Source: Chromatiales bacterium
GTDB lineage: Bacteria; Pseudomonadota; Gammaproteobacteria; Xanthomonadales; SZUA-36
NCBI GenBank assembly: GCA_024640025.1
Contig: JAHEFT010000009.1
Span: 1-43,980, forward strand
Length of the DNA: 43,980 nt
Direction of reading: 5' to 3'
The position numbers were made by a program, and so were the translations under genes. Positions 1-8,455 of the stretch are shown here, piece after piece. The notes beneath the pieces were generated by a model. It saw nothing but the letters and a program-made list of their open reading frames with translations, had not been told where the DNA came from and did no database searches. Numbering within the stretch: position 1 is the stretch's first letter; each line of letters begins with the position of its first letter.

Positions 1-931
1 GGTCCAGGCCGGCGTAGAGTTCCGCTACTTCATCGGCATAGCCGTTGAACATCAGGGTCGGCTGCTTCTCGGCGAACAAGCCGCTTCCAATCCGGCGTTC
101 ACGCGCCTGGCTCCAGCGGGGATGATCCACTTCCGGGTTCACATTGGCATAAAAGCCGTATTCACGCGGCGCTGCCTGCTCCCAGGACGTCGCAGGCTGG
201 CGCCTGGTGAATTCGATTTCGACAATTGACTTGATGCCCTTGAAACCGTATTTCCAGGGCACGACCAGCCGCAACGGCGCCCCGTTCTGGTTGGGGAGTT
301 CCTTGCCGTAGACGCCGACGACCATCAGCGTCAGCGGGTTCATCGCCTCGGCGATGGTCAGGCCCTCGACGTAGGGCCAGCGCAGAACCGCCCTTCTCTG
401 GCCCGGCATCTGCTCCGGATCGTAAAGCGTTTTGAAGCGCACGAATTTTGCGTCTGAATTGGGCTCGAAACGCTTGAGCAGGTCCCCCAGCGGGAAGCCG
501 ACCCAGGGCACCACCATGGACCAGGCCTCGACGCAGCGATGACGGTAGATCCGGTCCTCCAGCGTATGCGGAGCGATGATGTCTTCAAAAGCATACTCGC
601 CCGGCTTGTCGCATTCGCCGGATATCTTCACACTCCATGGTGTGGTAACAAAATTACCGGCGTTCTGGTAAGGGTCTTCCTTGCCGGTACCAAACTCGTA
701 GAAGTTGTTGTAGGTGGTGATATCGTTCCAGCTGTTGGGCTTTTCGCTGGAACTGTATGGGCCCGGCACAGTAACCAGGTCGCGTCCTTCGGCCACCGCG
801 CTCAAAGGCAGGGCAGAGGCCAGCGCCCCGCCGCCAATCGCAAGACCCGCATCCCGGATAAACTGTCGCCGGTTCCGATAGTTGGTTTCACTGGTAATTT
901 CGCAGGAAGTAATTCGCTTCATTGGCTTCAT
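1..931 (-). CDS. msrP: MsrP (YedY-type) methionine sulfoxide reductase catalytic subunit, 3' end cut by window edge
   Basis: Periplasmic molybdopterin enzyme that reduces methionine sulfoxide in oxidised envelope proteins; the usual partner is the heme membrane protein MsrQ, which should lie beyond the left edge. The reverse-strand reading frame is open from 931 to base 1 (310 residues). The N-terminus has a twin-arginine motif ([10 protein letters not shown]21-R22) followed by a hydrophobic stretch. The molybdenum-ligand cysteine is C133 in [15 protein letters not shown]. Further family blocks are [29 protein letters not shown] and [11 protein letters not shown]. Compared from memory with E. 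coli MsrP, only about five C-terminal residues are missing. Two in-frame ATGs (931 and 922) are possible; a GGAG lies just upstream of the first and at better spacing from the second. Confidence 0.95.
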   Translation of the reverse strand, partial: MKPMKRITSCEITSETNYRNRRQFIRDAGLAIGGGALASALPLSAVAEGRDLVTVPGPYSSSEKPNSWNDITTYNNFYEFGTGKEDPYQNAGNFVTTPWSVKISGECDKPGEYAFEDIIAPHTLEDRIYRHRCVEAWSMVVPWVGFPLGDLLKRFEPNSDAKFVRFKTLYDPEQMPGQRRAVLRWPYVEGLTIAEAMNPLTLMVVGVYGKELPNQNGAPLRLVVPWKYGFKGIKSIVEIEFTRRQPATSWEQAAPREYGFYANVNPEVDHPRWSQARERRIGSGLFAEKQPTLMFNGYADEVAELYAGLD

Positions 932-1060
932 CGCTCCACGACTCTTCGGTTGCAGTATCAGACCCGAATCGTAACAATAACATTTCAAATTTATTCGCTG
1001 TCGGTCAGTTTGCGCTGCGCGGATCGACACTCGCTCTAAAATTGGAAATCGAGGTGATAA

Positions 1061-1450
1061 ATGTATTACGTAGTTGAAACCGGCAAATCTTTCGACCAGG
1101 CGTCTGCCGACCTGGAATCAGCAGTTGTGCGCAACGGTTTCGGTGTGCTGCATATCCACGACCTGGGGACCACGCTGCGGAGCAAAGGCATCGAGTTTGA
1201 TGAACAGTGCAGGGTCTTTGAAGTATGCAACCCGGGACAAGCCGCAAAAGTATTGTCCGCCGATATGCGTCTGAACATGGCGCTTCCATGCCGTATTTCG
1301 GTTTATACCGAGAAGGGTGCGACGTACATTGGAATGATCGAACCGGCGCAAATGCTCGCGTCCCTCTCTGACAATGCCGTTTTGGCCGTTGTCGCCAAAG
1401 AAGTCGAGGGAAAAACCATGCAAATGATTGACGAGGCGAAAGCGAACTGA
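1061..1450 (+). CDS. DUF302 domain protein
   Basis: A 129-residue protein matching the DUF302 family in its N-terminal pattern ([13 protein letters not shown]) and its later [10 protein letters not shown] segment. The family is widespread in bacteria and archaea; its biochemical role is unsettled. There is no signal peptide or membrane segment, so it is probably cytoplasmic. A strong ribosome binding site (GAGGTG) at 1051-1056 fixes the ATG at 1061. The gene is divergent from msrP across about 130 bases, a layout that could allow shared redox-responsive control, but I see no clear operator. The next gene starts 11 bases after its stop, so the two probably share a transcript. Confidence 0.8.
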   Translation: MYYVVETGKSFDQASADLESAVVRNGFGVLHIHDLGTTLRSKGIEFDEQCRVFEVCNPGQAAKVLSADMRLNMALPCRISVYTEKGATYIGMIEPAQMLASLSDNAVLAVVAKEVEGKTMQMIDEAKAN

Positions 1451-1461
1451 GACCTGACGCG

Positions 1462-1833
1462 ATGCCATCAGATAAATCCACTGAAAAACTGGACCGGATC
1501 GTTGCGCAGGCTCAGCGTGATCGTGCGGCGCGAGAGCAATCCTACCGCGAAAAAGCGCTGAAAATGTACCCGTGGGTCTGTGGCCGCTGTACACGCGAGT
1601 TCAACCGGGAAAACCTGCGTGAACTTACGGTGCACCACCGGGACCATAACCACGACAATAATCCGCCCGATGGCAGCAACTGGGAATTGTTATGCCTCTT
1701 CTGCCACGACCGTGAACATTCAGACCACCTTGATTCAGATTTCGCGGCAGGCACTGCGAATGACAGGCAAAGAAACACTGCCACGCACAACCCGTTTGCA
1801 AACCTGGCGGAAATTCTGAAGGGCAGGAAATAG
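1462..1833 (+). CDS. yajD: YajD-like HNH nuclease family protein
   Basis: A 123-residue protein very close to E. coli YajD: the blocks YREKALKMYPWVCGRC, NLRELTVHH and DGSNWELLCLFCHDREH are shared. These give a zinc-binding HNH/McrA fold with ligands C40-x2-C43 and C78-x2-C81, and the HNH histidines H58-H59 and H82. The C-terminus ends in the family's NPFANL-type motif. HNH domains of this class cleave DNA, but YajD's cellular task is not established. The start has only a weak ribosome binding site and follows the DUF302 stop by 11 bases, which suggests coupled expression. Nothing suggests a restriction or mobile-element context. Confidence 0.85.
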   Translation: MPSDKSTEKLDRIVAQAQRDRAAREQSYREKALKMYPWVCGRCTREFNRENLRELTVHHRDHNHDNNPPDGSNWELLCLFCHDREHSDHLDSDFAAGTANDRQRNTATHNPFANLAEILKGRK

Positions 1834-1900
1834 GCTCTCCGGCCAGAGCACCCGGGGAACGAGCCACCAGCCGCTGACCCGGCGTCGTGAACCTCTGGAA

Positions 1901-1930
1901 TTTCTTTCAATGGCCGCATTATGCGATAAT
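1901..1930 (+). promoter_or_regulatory. Candidate promoter for mepK-ldtD
   Basis: An extended -10 box, TGC-GATAAT (1922-1930), matches TGn plus five of six bases of TATAAT. A poor -35 (TTTCTT, 1901-1906) lies 18 bases upstream. The predicted start near 1937 gives a roughly 20-base leader before mepK at 1958. Read by eye only. Confidence 0.45.
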
Positions 1931-1957
1931 CGGTTTTCCTAATCCCGCTAATCGACT

Positions 1958-2476
1958 ATGCAGAGAACCGCCGCCTTCATAATCAGCTTTCTGTTTCTGG
2001 CACTCACGCCGATAGCCATCGGCAGCACCGGCGAGTCCAGGACGCTAAAGTTCTACCATACGCACACCAGCAAAACCCTGGAAGTCACCTATTACCGCAA
2101 TGGCGACTACGTGCCGGAATCTTTGGAAAACCTGCGAATTTTCCTGTCTGACTGGCGCAATGGGCACCAGCACGAAATAGATCCCGGGGTAATGGATATC
2201 CTGTGGGAGATTCAGCGTTCCGCAGGGAATAGTGATGCATTTGAAGTGATTTCTGCTTACCGTTCTCCGGAAACCAATGAATTTCTGCGCAAGAACAGCT
2301 CGGGCGTAGCCAAAAAGAGTCAGCATGTGCTTGGCAAGGCCATCGATGTCCGTCTGCGCGGAATGGATTCGGCACAACTTCGGGATATAGCGCTGGAACT
2401 CAAACTGGGCGGCGTCGGCTACTACAAAAAATCCGACTTCGTGCACGTTGATACGGGCCGTGTCCGCCGCTGGTAA
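1958..2476 (+). CDS. mepK: MepK/YcbK-type murein endopeptidase (M15 / DUF882 family)
   Basis: A 172-residue exported zinc peptidase that in E. coli cuts 3-3 crosslinks between diaminopimelate residues in peptidoglycan. Residues 1-22 form a hydrophobic signal peptide. The catalytic core is SAYRSPETNEFLR, then QHVLGKAIDV and FVHVD, giving the expected zinc ligands H123, D130 and H163. Its length fits the family. The next gene, 31 bases downstream, is an LdtD-type L,D-transpeptidase that makes exactly those 3-3 links, so enzymes for forming and cutting the same bond are encoded together. I see no typical lipobox; the E. coli protein is Tat-exported, but no twin arginine is visible here. Confidence 0.88.
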   Translation: MQRTAAFIISFLFLALTPIAIGSTGESRTLKFYHTHTSKTLEVTYYRNGDYVPESLENLRIFLSDWRNGHQHEIDPGVMDILWEIQRSAGNSDAFEVISAYRSPETNEFLRKNSSGVAKKSQHVLGKAIDVRLRGMDSAQLRDIALELKLGGVGYYKKSDFVHVDTGRVRRW

Positions 2477-2507
2477 GCGGAAAACCTAAAAAACAAACAG
2501 GAAGACG

Positions 2508-4178
2508 ATGAAGATGAACCCGCTCATCAGGGTGTTGCTGATCTGTCTTGCCTGCAGCATTTCAGCATCATCCGCGCAGGACACCTCGCCGGCCGGCCGG
2601 CCAGCGATAGCTAACGACATCAGACAACTCCTGGAAACGGAGGATCCAACCATAGCCGGAGTTGATATCCTCGGCCATGAAATCATTCTGCGGGTCTACC
2701 AGGATAGTGAATTCCAGCCCTACTGGACCAATGACGACAATATCCGGTCCCTGATATCGCTGATTGATGAAGCGCCTGACCACGGCCTGCTGTCCGCTGA
2801 CTACAACATGGACGAATTGCGTCTGATCCTTTCAGAACGTGAAAACAATCCGTCAGCCATGATTGAAGCCGGCTCTGACATCCTGCTGACCGAAAGCCTG
2901 CTCCTTTACGCCTACCATCGCCGCCTGGGCAAGATAACACCCAGCACGATCGACCCCGACATCAACTACAAAAGGCAGGCCTTCCAGAACCAGCCTCTGA
3001 GTCAAACCCTGCATGAGCTACTGGAAGCAATATCGCTACGGGAATTCATAGATATCGTGGCGCCCTCCGGCCCCTACTACAAGGGCATTCAGCAGTGGCT
3101 GCATCGTTACCGGCAATTGGCTGCAGAAGGTGGCTGGCCTGCTGTTCCGGAGGGCCCGGCCTTGCGATTGGGCGACAAGGACCCCAGGGTCGCCCTGGTC
3201 CGGAAAAGACTGGCGGTAACCGGTGAACTTCCTGAAGACGCCGACCTCAGTTCGACAACATTTAACGAGCAACTCGAGCGAGCCGTTATAAAATTCCAGG
3301 CCCGCCATGCGCTCGAGGACGACGGCATCGCCGGCAAACAAACCATCGCGGCGATGGATGTTCTGGTGGAAGACAGAATCAGCCAGTTGCGTGTCTCACT
3401 GGAAAGGATCCGTTGGGTCAACCAGGAAGCCGTCCAGACGTTCGTTGCGGTGAACATAGCGAGTTTCCAGGCATTCATGATCCGCAATGGCGAACTGGAA
3501 TGGTCTACCCGGGCAATGGTCGGGAAGGATTATCGCCGCACACCGATATTCCGCGGCGACATTCAGTACATGGAGTTCAATCCGACCTGGACGATCCCGC
3601 CCACCATCCTGCGTAACGACACCCTTCCTGCCGTCAAGAAAGACCCGGGCTACCTGGCGGCCAAAAATATTCGCGTCATCGACAGCAACGGTGCCTTCGT
3701 TGATCCATTGACGGTCGACTGGGCCCAATACAGCAAAGGCGCCCCGTACACGTTCAGGCAGGATCCGGGGCCGGATAATTCGCTGGGCATGGTGAAATTC
3801 ATTTTTCCCAACCGGCATTCTGTTTTTCTGCACGACACACCACACCGGGAGTTATTCAACCGTCCCGAAAGGGCTTTTTCATCCGGCTGCATACGCATCG
3901 AGGACCCTCTGAAACTGGCCGAATTATTGCTGACGGACGAGCACTACCAGGGTCCGCGGTTGCAGTCGATTGTCGAGTCCGGGAAAACCCAGAGAATCTA
4001 CCTGGACAGGCCGGTTCCCATCATCATCCTTTATCTCACAACCGGCTTAGATTCAGATGGCAATATTCTGTTTTATAAAGATATTTATGAAAAAGACCGT
4101 AAGGTCCTGGAAGCACTGAACGGACCGGTCGTTATTGAACCACCGGTCGTTGGTAAAGAAACCGCATCACTTCTGTGA
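2508..4178 (+). CDS. ldtD: LdtD (YcbB)-type L,D-transpeptidase
   Basis: A 556-residue periplasmic enzyme forming 3-3 crosslinks in peptidoglycan. The layout is a signal peptide (1-23), an N-terminal scaffold domain, a peptidoglycan-binding domain at about 215-290 (LGDKDPRVALVRKRL, FQARHALEDDGIAGKQT), and a YkuD catalytic domain at about 310-480. The active-site block HDTP ... RAFSSGCIRIEDP supplies H442 and nucleophile C461. GGAAG at 2501-2505 supports ATG 2508, although a second in-frame ATG at 2514 is equally usable. It follows mepK by 31 bases. The last 12 bases overlap the convergent TPR gene. The extra C-terminal tail after the catalytic domain is usual for LdtD-type proteins. Confidence 0.92.
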   Translation: MKMNPLIRVLLICLACSISASSAQDTSPAGRPAIANDIRQLLETEDPTIAGVDILGHEIILRVYQDSEFQPYWTNDDNIRSLISLIDEAPDHGLLSADYNMDELRLILSERENNPSAMIEAGSDILLTESLLLYAYHRRLGKITPSTIDPDINYKRQAFQNQPLSQTLHELLEAISLREFIDIVAPSGPYYKGIQQWLHRYRQLAAEGGWPAVPEGPALRLGDKDPRVALVRKRLAVTGELPEDADLSSTTFNEQLERAVIKFQARHALEDDGIAGKQTIAAMDVLVEDRISQLRVSLERIRWVNQEAVQTFVAVNIASFQAFMIRNGELEWSTRAMVGKDYRRTPIFRGDIQYMEFNPTWTIPPTILRNDTLPAVKKDPGYLAAKNIRVIDSNGAFVDPLTVDWAQYSKGAPYTFRQDPGPDNSLGMVKFIFPNRHSVFLHDTPHRELFNRPERAFSSGCIRIEDPLKLAELLLTDEHYQGPRLQSIVESGKTQRIYLDRPVPIIILYLTTGLDSDGNILFYKDIYEKDRKVLEALNGPVVIEPPVVGKETASLL

Positions 4179-5843
4179 TTTCACCGCTTCATCCGCTCCC
4201 GACCATATCCGGTCCAGTTTTGCCCGGGTGTAAGCGGCTTCCGCTTCCTTTTCGAGACTGGTAAAAGCACGGCTCAATCCCAGCAATGAACGGGTCCTCT
4301 GGTGAGTACGTTCCAGTTGCAGTTCATACGCTACGACGGCGTCGGCATATTTGCGGGACTGCATCCACAGGTCACCCAGGTATTCAGCCGGAGGCAGATC
4401 CACGAAAGGCGGGCCGAAAGAATACGGCATATCTCCTTCCAGCAGGCTTGCCTCACCGGCGAGGCGCACTGCCTGCCCCACTTCACCCTTGGCATACTCT
4501 CGTGCCGCCTGGAGTTCAAGTTCCATCACAGCCAGGCGCTGCAGGTACAACAGGTCGGTTGGCGCCTGCTCCTCCTGCCTCGACAGAATTTCTTCCAGTT
4601 CAAACCGGAGCTTCCTGAACTGGCCGATGTACTGTTCTGCCTGGGCGGAAAGCCCGGCGTGCGCCGCCTGCATCGCGCGAATAAAACTGATGTTCAGGTT
4701 AGGGTCAAAAGCGTCACCGCTGTGGAAAGACCAGGCCGCTACTTCGCTGTCCCACTGGCGCGTTTCAATCAGGTAACGGGCCCACATCGAAACGACAGAA
4801 CCAACCAGCGAATTGTCCGGATCGAGGTTCATCCGGTCAGCAGGAGACTTGCCGTCCGTTTGCGCTTCCGCATAGGCGGCGCGGAGTAAATCCAGGGCTT
4901 GCTCATAGCGGCCGAGCTGCAGATAGCCGTACAACAACCACGTGTTGTAGTGGCCCCAGTGGCGCGCCGGCATCCCTTTTTCCTCGCGCATGGAATTCTG
5001 CACGCGGACCGCTTTTTCGTTGGCAATGACCACGTCGTCCCACATGCCCACGGCCACGAAAATATGGGACGTCATGTGCTGCGCATGACCCGCATCCGGC
5101 GCCATCACAGCGAGCGCGCGGGCGGCTTTGAGCCCGAGCACGGCATGCACCGGGTCGTCCACGCCATGAATCAGGTAATGGGCCGCTCCCGGGTGGTCCG
5201 GGTTCTCGCTGAACACATCCTGGGCCAGCGCTGTGCACAGCATGTAAGTTGCCGTATCCCGGACACCCGCCTCCACGCCGAACAACGAAAGCGTGTAAAA
5301 CAGCTGGACTTCGTGATCGTCCGGGTAACGTGCGGCCAGTTGTTCCATGGCCCGCATGTAGGCCAGGTCGCGTTGTGCCTTGGTGCCTGCTCCGTACAAC
5401 AGCTCCACCGCCGCCAGGAATCCCTGCTCACGGGCTGCCGGCGTCCTGGTGATTCTTTCCTCGGGCGTCGTACCCAGTTTCATCAGCGCCGCCCGGCCCG
5501 CCGGCAAGTCCTGCTGATCCCAGATCGGGTGATTGAACGTCATGGCCTCACCCCAGTAGGCCATGGCGAAATCCGGATCCAGCGCCTGCGCCTTTAGGAA
5601 TTCATCCCGTGCAAACGGGTACTCGAACAGGTGCAACAGAAGCATCCCGTCAATAAATGCCTGTTGCGCTTCTGCGGACCGGGTCGTGGTCGGGAAGCTG
5701 ATGTTGCCCAGCACCCTTCCAGTGGACTGTTGCTCCTCAGCCTCATGATTATCCCCTTCGTGGGCGTTCACAACAGGTTGACTGCAGATGAGTGGCCCCA
5801 GCAACAGGAACGTAAGGAGAAATTTTTGCCATGACGTTTTCAT
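4167..5843 (-). CDS. Large exported TPR-repeat protein
   Basis: A 558-residue protein with a signal peptide (1-27, ending near VVNA-HEG) and then a short acidic His/Glu-rich segment. The rest is alpha-helical with tetratricopeptide-like repeats, for example AFIDGMLLLHLFEYPFARDE followed by ALDPDFAMAYWGEA, and a conserved H-rich middle (GHAQHMTSHIFVAVGMWDDV). Proteins with this layout occur widely in proteobacteria and Bacteroidetes, usually annotated only as TPR proteins; a role as an envelope scaffold is an inference. A TATACT box lies so close to the ATG (5850-5855) that the mRNA may be leaderless. It converges on ldtD with a 12-base overlap. Confidence 0.8.
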   Translation of the reverse strand: MKTSWQKFLLTFLLLGPLICSQPVVNAHEGDNHEAEEQQSTGRVLGNISFPTTTRSAEAQQAFIDGMLLLHLFEYPFARDEFLKAQALDPDFAMAYWGEAMTFNHPIWDQQDLPAGRAALMKLGTTPEERITRTPAAREQGFLAAVELLYGAGTKAQRDLAYMRAMEQLAARYPDDHEVQLFYTLSLFGVEAGVRDTATYMLCTALAQDVFSENPDHPGAAHYLIHGVDDPVHAVLGLKAARALAVMAPDAGHAQHMTSHIFVAVGMWDDVVIANEKAVRVQNSMREEKGMPARHWGHYNTWLLYGYLQLGRYEQALDLLRAAYAEAQTDGKSPADRMNLDPDNSLVGSVVSMWARYLIETRQWDSEVAAWSFHSGDAFDPNLNISFIRAMQAAHAGLSAQAEQYIGQFRKLRFELEEILSRQEEQAPTDLLYLQRLAVMELELQAAREYAKGEVGQAVRLAGEASLLEGDMPYSFGPPFVDLPPAEYLGDLWMQSRKYADAVVAYELQLERTHQRTRSLLGLSRAFTSLEKEAEAAYTRAKLDRIWSGADEAVKSQK

Positions 5844-5849
5844 CGGGAA

Positions 5850-5857
5850 AGTATAAT
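5850..5857. promoter_or_regulatory. Overlapping divergent -10 boxes between the TPR gene and deoxynucleoside kinase gene
   Basis: On the plus strand a perfect TATAAT lies at 5852-5857, placing a start near 5864 for the kinase operon. On the minus strand TATACT lies at 5855-5850, placing a start at about 5843, the A of the TPR gene's ATG. Neither has a good -35 box by eye. Confidence 0.4.
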
Positions 5858-5892
5858 GAATTTTTTAATCCTCCGGACAGTCTAGCGGAACC

Positions 5893-6534
5893 ATGAGCGA
5901 GCGGAAATTCATCGCCATTGCCGGCAACATTGGCGCGGGAAAGTCGACTCTGCTCGATTTTCTGACCCGCACCTACGATATTTCGCCGTTCTACGAGCCG
6001 AACGAGGAAAATCCCTACCTGCCCGATTTTTACCAGGACATGAGGCGCTGGGCGTTCCAGTCGCAGTTGTTTTTTCTGAGCAACAAGTTCCGCATACACC
6101 AGGAAGCGGACCGCATGCCGGGGGTGGTCATCCAGGACCGTACCATTTTTGAAGATGCAGAGATTTTCGCCACAGCCCTGCACCAGATGCGCAAAATCGA
6201 TAAGCGGGACTGGCAGACCTACTGGGCGTTCTATCAGAATATCCTGCGGGCGATTCAGCCGCCCGACCTGATGATCTACCTGCACTGCCCGATGCGAACA
6301 CTGAGAAAACGTATACGCCTGCGTGGTCGCCGGATGGAGCAGGACATTCCGCTGTCCTACCTGAAACGCCTTGAGCGGCTATACGAACAGTGGATTACAG
6401 ACTACTCGCTGGGCGAAGTGCTGGTACTGGACACCGAAAGGCTGGATTTCGTGACTGATCTCATTGATCGCCAGGATGTCAGGGAACGCATCGAAACACT
6501 GCTGCCCGCGACCTTGAAACGAAACCACAAGTAA
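5893..6534 (+). CDS. Deoxynucleoside kinase (dGK/dAK/dCK family)
   Basis: A 213-residue salvage kinase that phosphorylates deoxynucleosides at the 5' position using ATP. It carries the P-loop GNIGAGKST (11-19), the acidic substrate-side E35 (FYEPNEENPY), the DRTIFED motif (82-88, standing for the family's DRS/ERS block), and the arginine-rich LID (RLRGRRMEQ, 142-150). The length is typical of bacterial deoxyadenosine/deoxyguanosine kinases. The exact base preference cannot be read from sequence. In related gammaproteobacteria such a gene often sits near folate or pantothenate genes; here it heads a two-gene unit with a DUF2141 protein 15 bases downstream. Confidence 0.88.
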   Translation: MSERKFIAIAGNIGAGKSTLLDFLTRTYDISPFYEPNEENPYLPDFYQDMRRWAFQSQLFFLSNKFRIHQEADRMPGVVIQDRTIFEDAEIFATALHQMRKIDKRDWQTYWAFYQNILRAIQPPDLMIYLHCPMRTLRKRIRLRGRRMEQDIPLSYLKRLERLYEQWITDYSLGEVLVLDTERLDFVTDLIDRQDVRERIETLLPATLKRNHK

Positions 6535-6549
6535 AGCGAGGAATCAGAA

Positions 6550-6981
6550 ATGACGTTCAGAACATTTTCCCATGCGGCGATTTTCCTGGCACTGCTGGGA
6601 CCTGCCGTAGTTCATGCAGACCTGCCGATCATAACGGTCCATGTGACAGGTTTCCCCGCAAACACGGGAACGGTCGAGGTCAGCCTGTTCGATTCCGAGG
6701 AATCGTTCCTGAAGGAAGCGATGCTGCAGGAATCCGGAACCATCGATGAAAACGGCGACCTTGAAATCGTTTTTTCAGCCGTGCCTGAAGGGACTTACGC
6801 GGTGGTCGTTGTGCACGATGCCAACAACAATGGCAAACTCGATTCCGGGTTCCTGGGTTTGACCGGGGAAAAATACGGCTATTCGAACAATGTCCATCCC
6901 TGGTTCGGGCGGCCGGATTTTGAAGAAGTGAAATTTACGGTCGAACAATCGGCTGTACGGGTGGAAATCGATCTGGACTGA
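6550..6981 (+). CDS. DUF2141 family exported protein
   Basis: A 143-residue protein with a cleavable signal peptide (1-24, ending at HADLP). The mature part is a small beta-sandwich typical of DUF2141: a TVEVSLFDSEESFL strand pair, then the family signature VVVVHDANNNGKLD, where the Asp/Asn-rich loop resembles a calcium-binding loop, and finally GYSNN with a WFGRPDFEEVKF block. It is probably periplasmic or outer-membrane associated. The function is unknown; many homologues sit beside lipid or carotenoid genes. AGGA with 8-base spacing supports the start. It is probably co-transcribed with the kinase upstream. Confidence 0.82.
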   Translation: MTFRTFSHAAIFLALLGPAVVHADLPIITVHVTGFPANTGTVEVSLFDSEESFLKEAMLQESGTIDENGDLEIVFSAVPEGTYAVVVVHDANNNGKLDSGFLGLTGEKYGYSNNVHPWFGRPDFEEVKFTVEQSAVRVEIDLD

Positions 6982-6994
6982 CCATCCCGGCCGG

Positions 6995-7228
6995 TCAATC
7001 TTTGCCTTCGCCCTCTTCGTCTTCTTCGGCTACCGTCTGTTTGGCTTCTTCAGCCATCCGGATATTTCTCTCGAGGGCAGGATCCGGCGCAAACAGGGAC
7101 AACAGGGCCCCGGCCATTACGGCCCCCTTGCTGCGCCGGCGCGCCCAGCGGGCCATCAGCACCATCAACGCGATAACGCCCGCCAGTGAAAAAGCCACCA
7201 GGAGTCCTGTACTCAAGTTTGGATCCAT
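6995..7228 (-). CDS. Small single-pass membrane protein with acidic tail
   Basis: A 77-residue protein that I do not recognise as a family. One transmembrane helix spans about residues 7-27. It is followed by a basic patch (RWARRRSK), a second weakly hydrophobic stretch, and a very acidic C-terminus (AEEDEEGEGKD). The positive-inside rule would place the tail in the cytoplasm. An excellent ribosome binding site (AGGAGAG, four bases before the ATG) argues that it is a real gene despite its size. It is convergent with the DUF2141 gene and divergent from the mla operon. Confidence 0.6.
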   Translation of the reverse strand: MDPNLSTGLLVAFSLAGVIALMVLMARWARRRSKGAVMAGALLSLFAPDPALERNIRMAEEAKQTVAEEDEEGEGKD

Positions 7229-7248
7229 GGTGCTCTCCTATTAATAAC

Positions 7249-7263
7249 AGCGGTTTAACCGCT
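7249..7263. repeat. Inverted repeat AGCGGTT-T-AACCGCT
   Basis: Perfect 7-bp arms around a single central T, in the intergenic region between the small membrane protein gene and mlaE. No run of T follows on either strand, so it is a poor terminator. The symmetry would suit a dimeric DNA-binding protein. A second, shorter symmetry (TACGG-T-CCGTA) lies at 7279-7289. Confidence 0.35.
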
Positions 7264-7319
7264 TTGGAATAAATAATATACGGTCCGTAAATTCATTTGT
7301 CAGCATTGCATTCCAATTT

Positions 7320-7328
7320 TGCTAGACT
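7320..7328 (+). promoter_or_regulatory. Candidate extended -10 of the mla operon
   Basis: TGC-TAGACT carries the TGn extension and a -10 hexamer with four of six consensus bases. It predicts a transcription start near 7335, two bases before the GTG at 7337. An upstream TTG at 7319 would overlap this box, which argues against that start. Confidence 0.4.
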
Positions 7329-7336
7329 TAGCCGCA

Positions 7337-8455
7337 GTGGATAATTTTGTTACCTTGCACAAGCGAAACGGGCTGTTGGAAATCAGCCTCAGGGGCAATT
7401 GGGTATTCACCAATGTCGCGGTCCTGCAGGAAGCGCTTGATGAAATCGTGCCCGAGCCTGGAACCGAAGTTCACTTCGCCTGTGGCGGGATCGATGATTT
7501 CGACCTGGCCGGCGCCTGGGTACTTTTTGAAAAGTCCCTCGATTTTGAAGACATCGAGATCAAAACCGAGTTCAAAGGCTTCAAGGCTTCACACTTCAAA
7601 TTCCTCCAGCACATTATCGATATTGCGGCGCAGAAGGAGTACGTTCCGGGGTATTTTGATCCAAAACCCAATCACTGGGTGCAGGACGGAGTCCGGAAAG
7701 TTGGTTCGAATACGATCGATGCAGTAGATTCGGTCGGTTATATTGCAAGATCCGTGCTCGACGGAATCAAGCGCCCTTCAAGGCTGGTGATCGGCGAAAT
7801 TATCCGGCAGGTTTTTGCAACGGGTACACAGGCCATCCCGATCGTCATGGTCGTTTGTTTCCTGATGGGTGTTGTCCTGGCCTTCCAGAGCGCCAGGCAA
7901 CTGGAACAATTTGGCGCCAATATCTTCATGGTGGACCTGGTCGCCAACTCTATCTTCCGCGAGCTTGGTGTGCTGCTGGCGGCCATCATGGTCGCCGGAC
8001 GATCCGGCTCGGCGTTTGCCGCCGCGCTTGGCACGATGAAACTGACCGAGGAAATCGACGCCCTTCGTGTACTGGGGCTGAACCCCAACGAGGTGCTGAT
8101 CATTCCCAGGGTGATCGGCCTGATGATCGCCTTGCCCCTGCTGACTGTCTTTGCCAACATTGCCGGCTTACTGGGCGGCGCGTTCATCGGCGCCGTCGTT
8201 CTCGACATCAACTGGTTCGCCTTTACCGAACGGCTGGCCGGGGCCGTACAGGTCAGCGACGTCATGGTCGGGCTGAGCAAGGCGCCCGTTTTCGCCTTCC
8301 TGATCGCAGTAACCGGCACGCTGCGCGGCATGCAGGTCAGCGGGTCGGCCGAAGAACTGGGCCGTCTGACTACCGTTGCCGTGGTGCAGTCGATTTTCCT
8401 GATCATCGTGGCTGATTCAATTTTCACGGTGTTGTACTCGAGGATTGGATTCTGA
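7337..8455 (+). CDS. mlaE: MlaE-type ABC permease with N-terminal STAS-like domain
   Basis: Inner-membrane permease of an Mla-type phospholipid transporter. From the chosen GTG it has about 372 residues, over 100 more than a standalone MlaE. The first 110 or so residues look like a STAS-type module (LEISLRGNWVFTNVAVLQE, IDDFDLAGAWVLFEKS). Elsewhere that role belongs to the separate protein MlaB; here it appears fused. The permease core follows with family blocks VCFLMGVVLAFQSARQLEQF, GRSGSAFAAALGTMKLTEEI, DALRVLGLNP and the closing LTTVAVVQSIF segment. The start is uncertain: TTG 7319 extends the frame but overlaps the predicted -10 box. The stop overlaps the next ATG by one base (TGATG). Confidence 0.88.
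   Translation: MDNFVTLHKRNGLLEISLRGNWVFTNVAVLQEALDEIVPEPGTEVHFACGGIDDFDLAGAWVLFEKSLDFEDIEIKTEFKGFKASHFKFLQHIIDIAAQKEYVPGYFDPKPNHWVQDGVRKVGSNTIDAVDSVGYIARSVLDGIKRPSRLVIGEIIRQVFATGTQAIPIVMVVCFLMGVVLAFQSARQLEQFGANIFMVDLVANSIFRELGVLLAAIMVAGRSGSAFAAALGTMKLTEEIDALRVLGLNPNEVLIIPRVIGLMIALPLLTVFANIAGLLGGAFIGAVVLDINWFAFTERLAGAVQVSDVMVGLSKAPVFAFLIAVTGTLRGMQVSGSAEELGRLTTVAVVQSIFLIIVADSIFTVLYSRIGF

Noticed and set aside
1462-1833. HNH protein as part of a restriction, toxin or homing element
   Set aside because: It matches housekeeping YajD closely and has no methylase, antitoxin or repeat nearby.
1835-1853. Hairpin GCTCT / AGAGC after the HNH gene as a terminator
   Set aside because: The stem is only 5 bp and is followed by a C/G-rich stretch with no T-run.
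6977-7000. TGACC / GGTCA repeat between the DUF2141 and small membrane protein genes as a bidirectional terminator
   Set aside because: The arms are 5 bp and only a broken run of three T follows; too weak to call.
7319-7336. TTG at 7319 as the mlaE start
   Set aside because: It overlaps the predicted -10 box and would lie upstream of the expected transcription start; GTG 7337 is preferred, though not proven.
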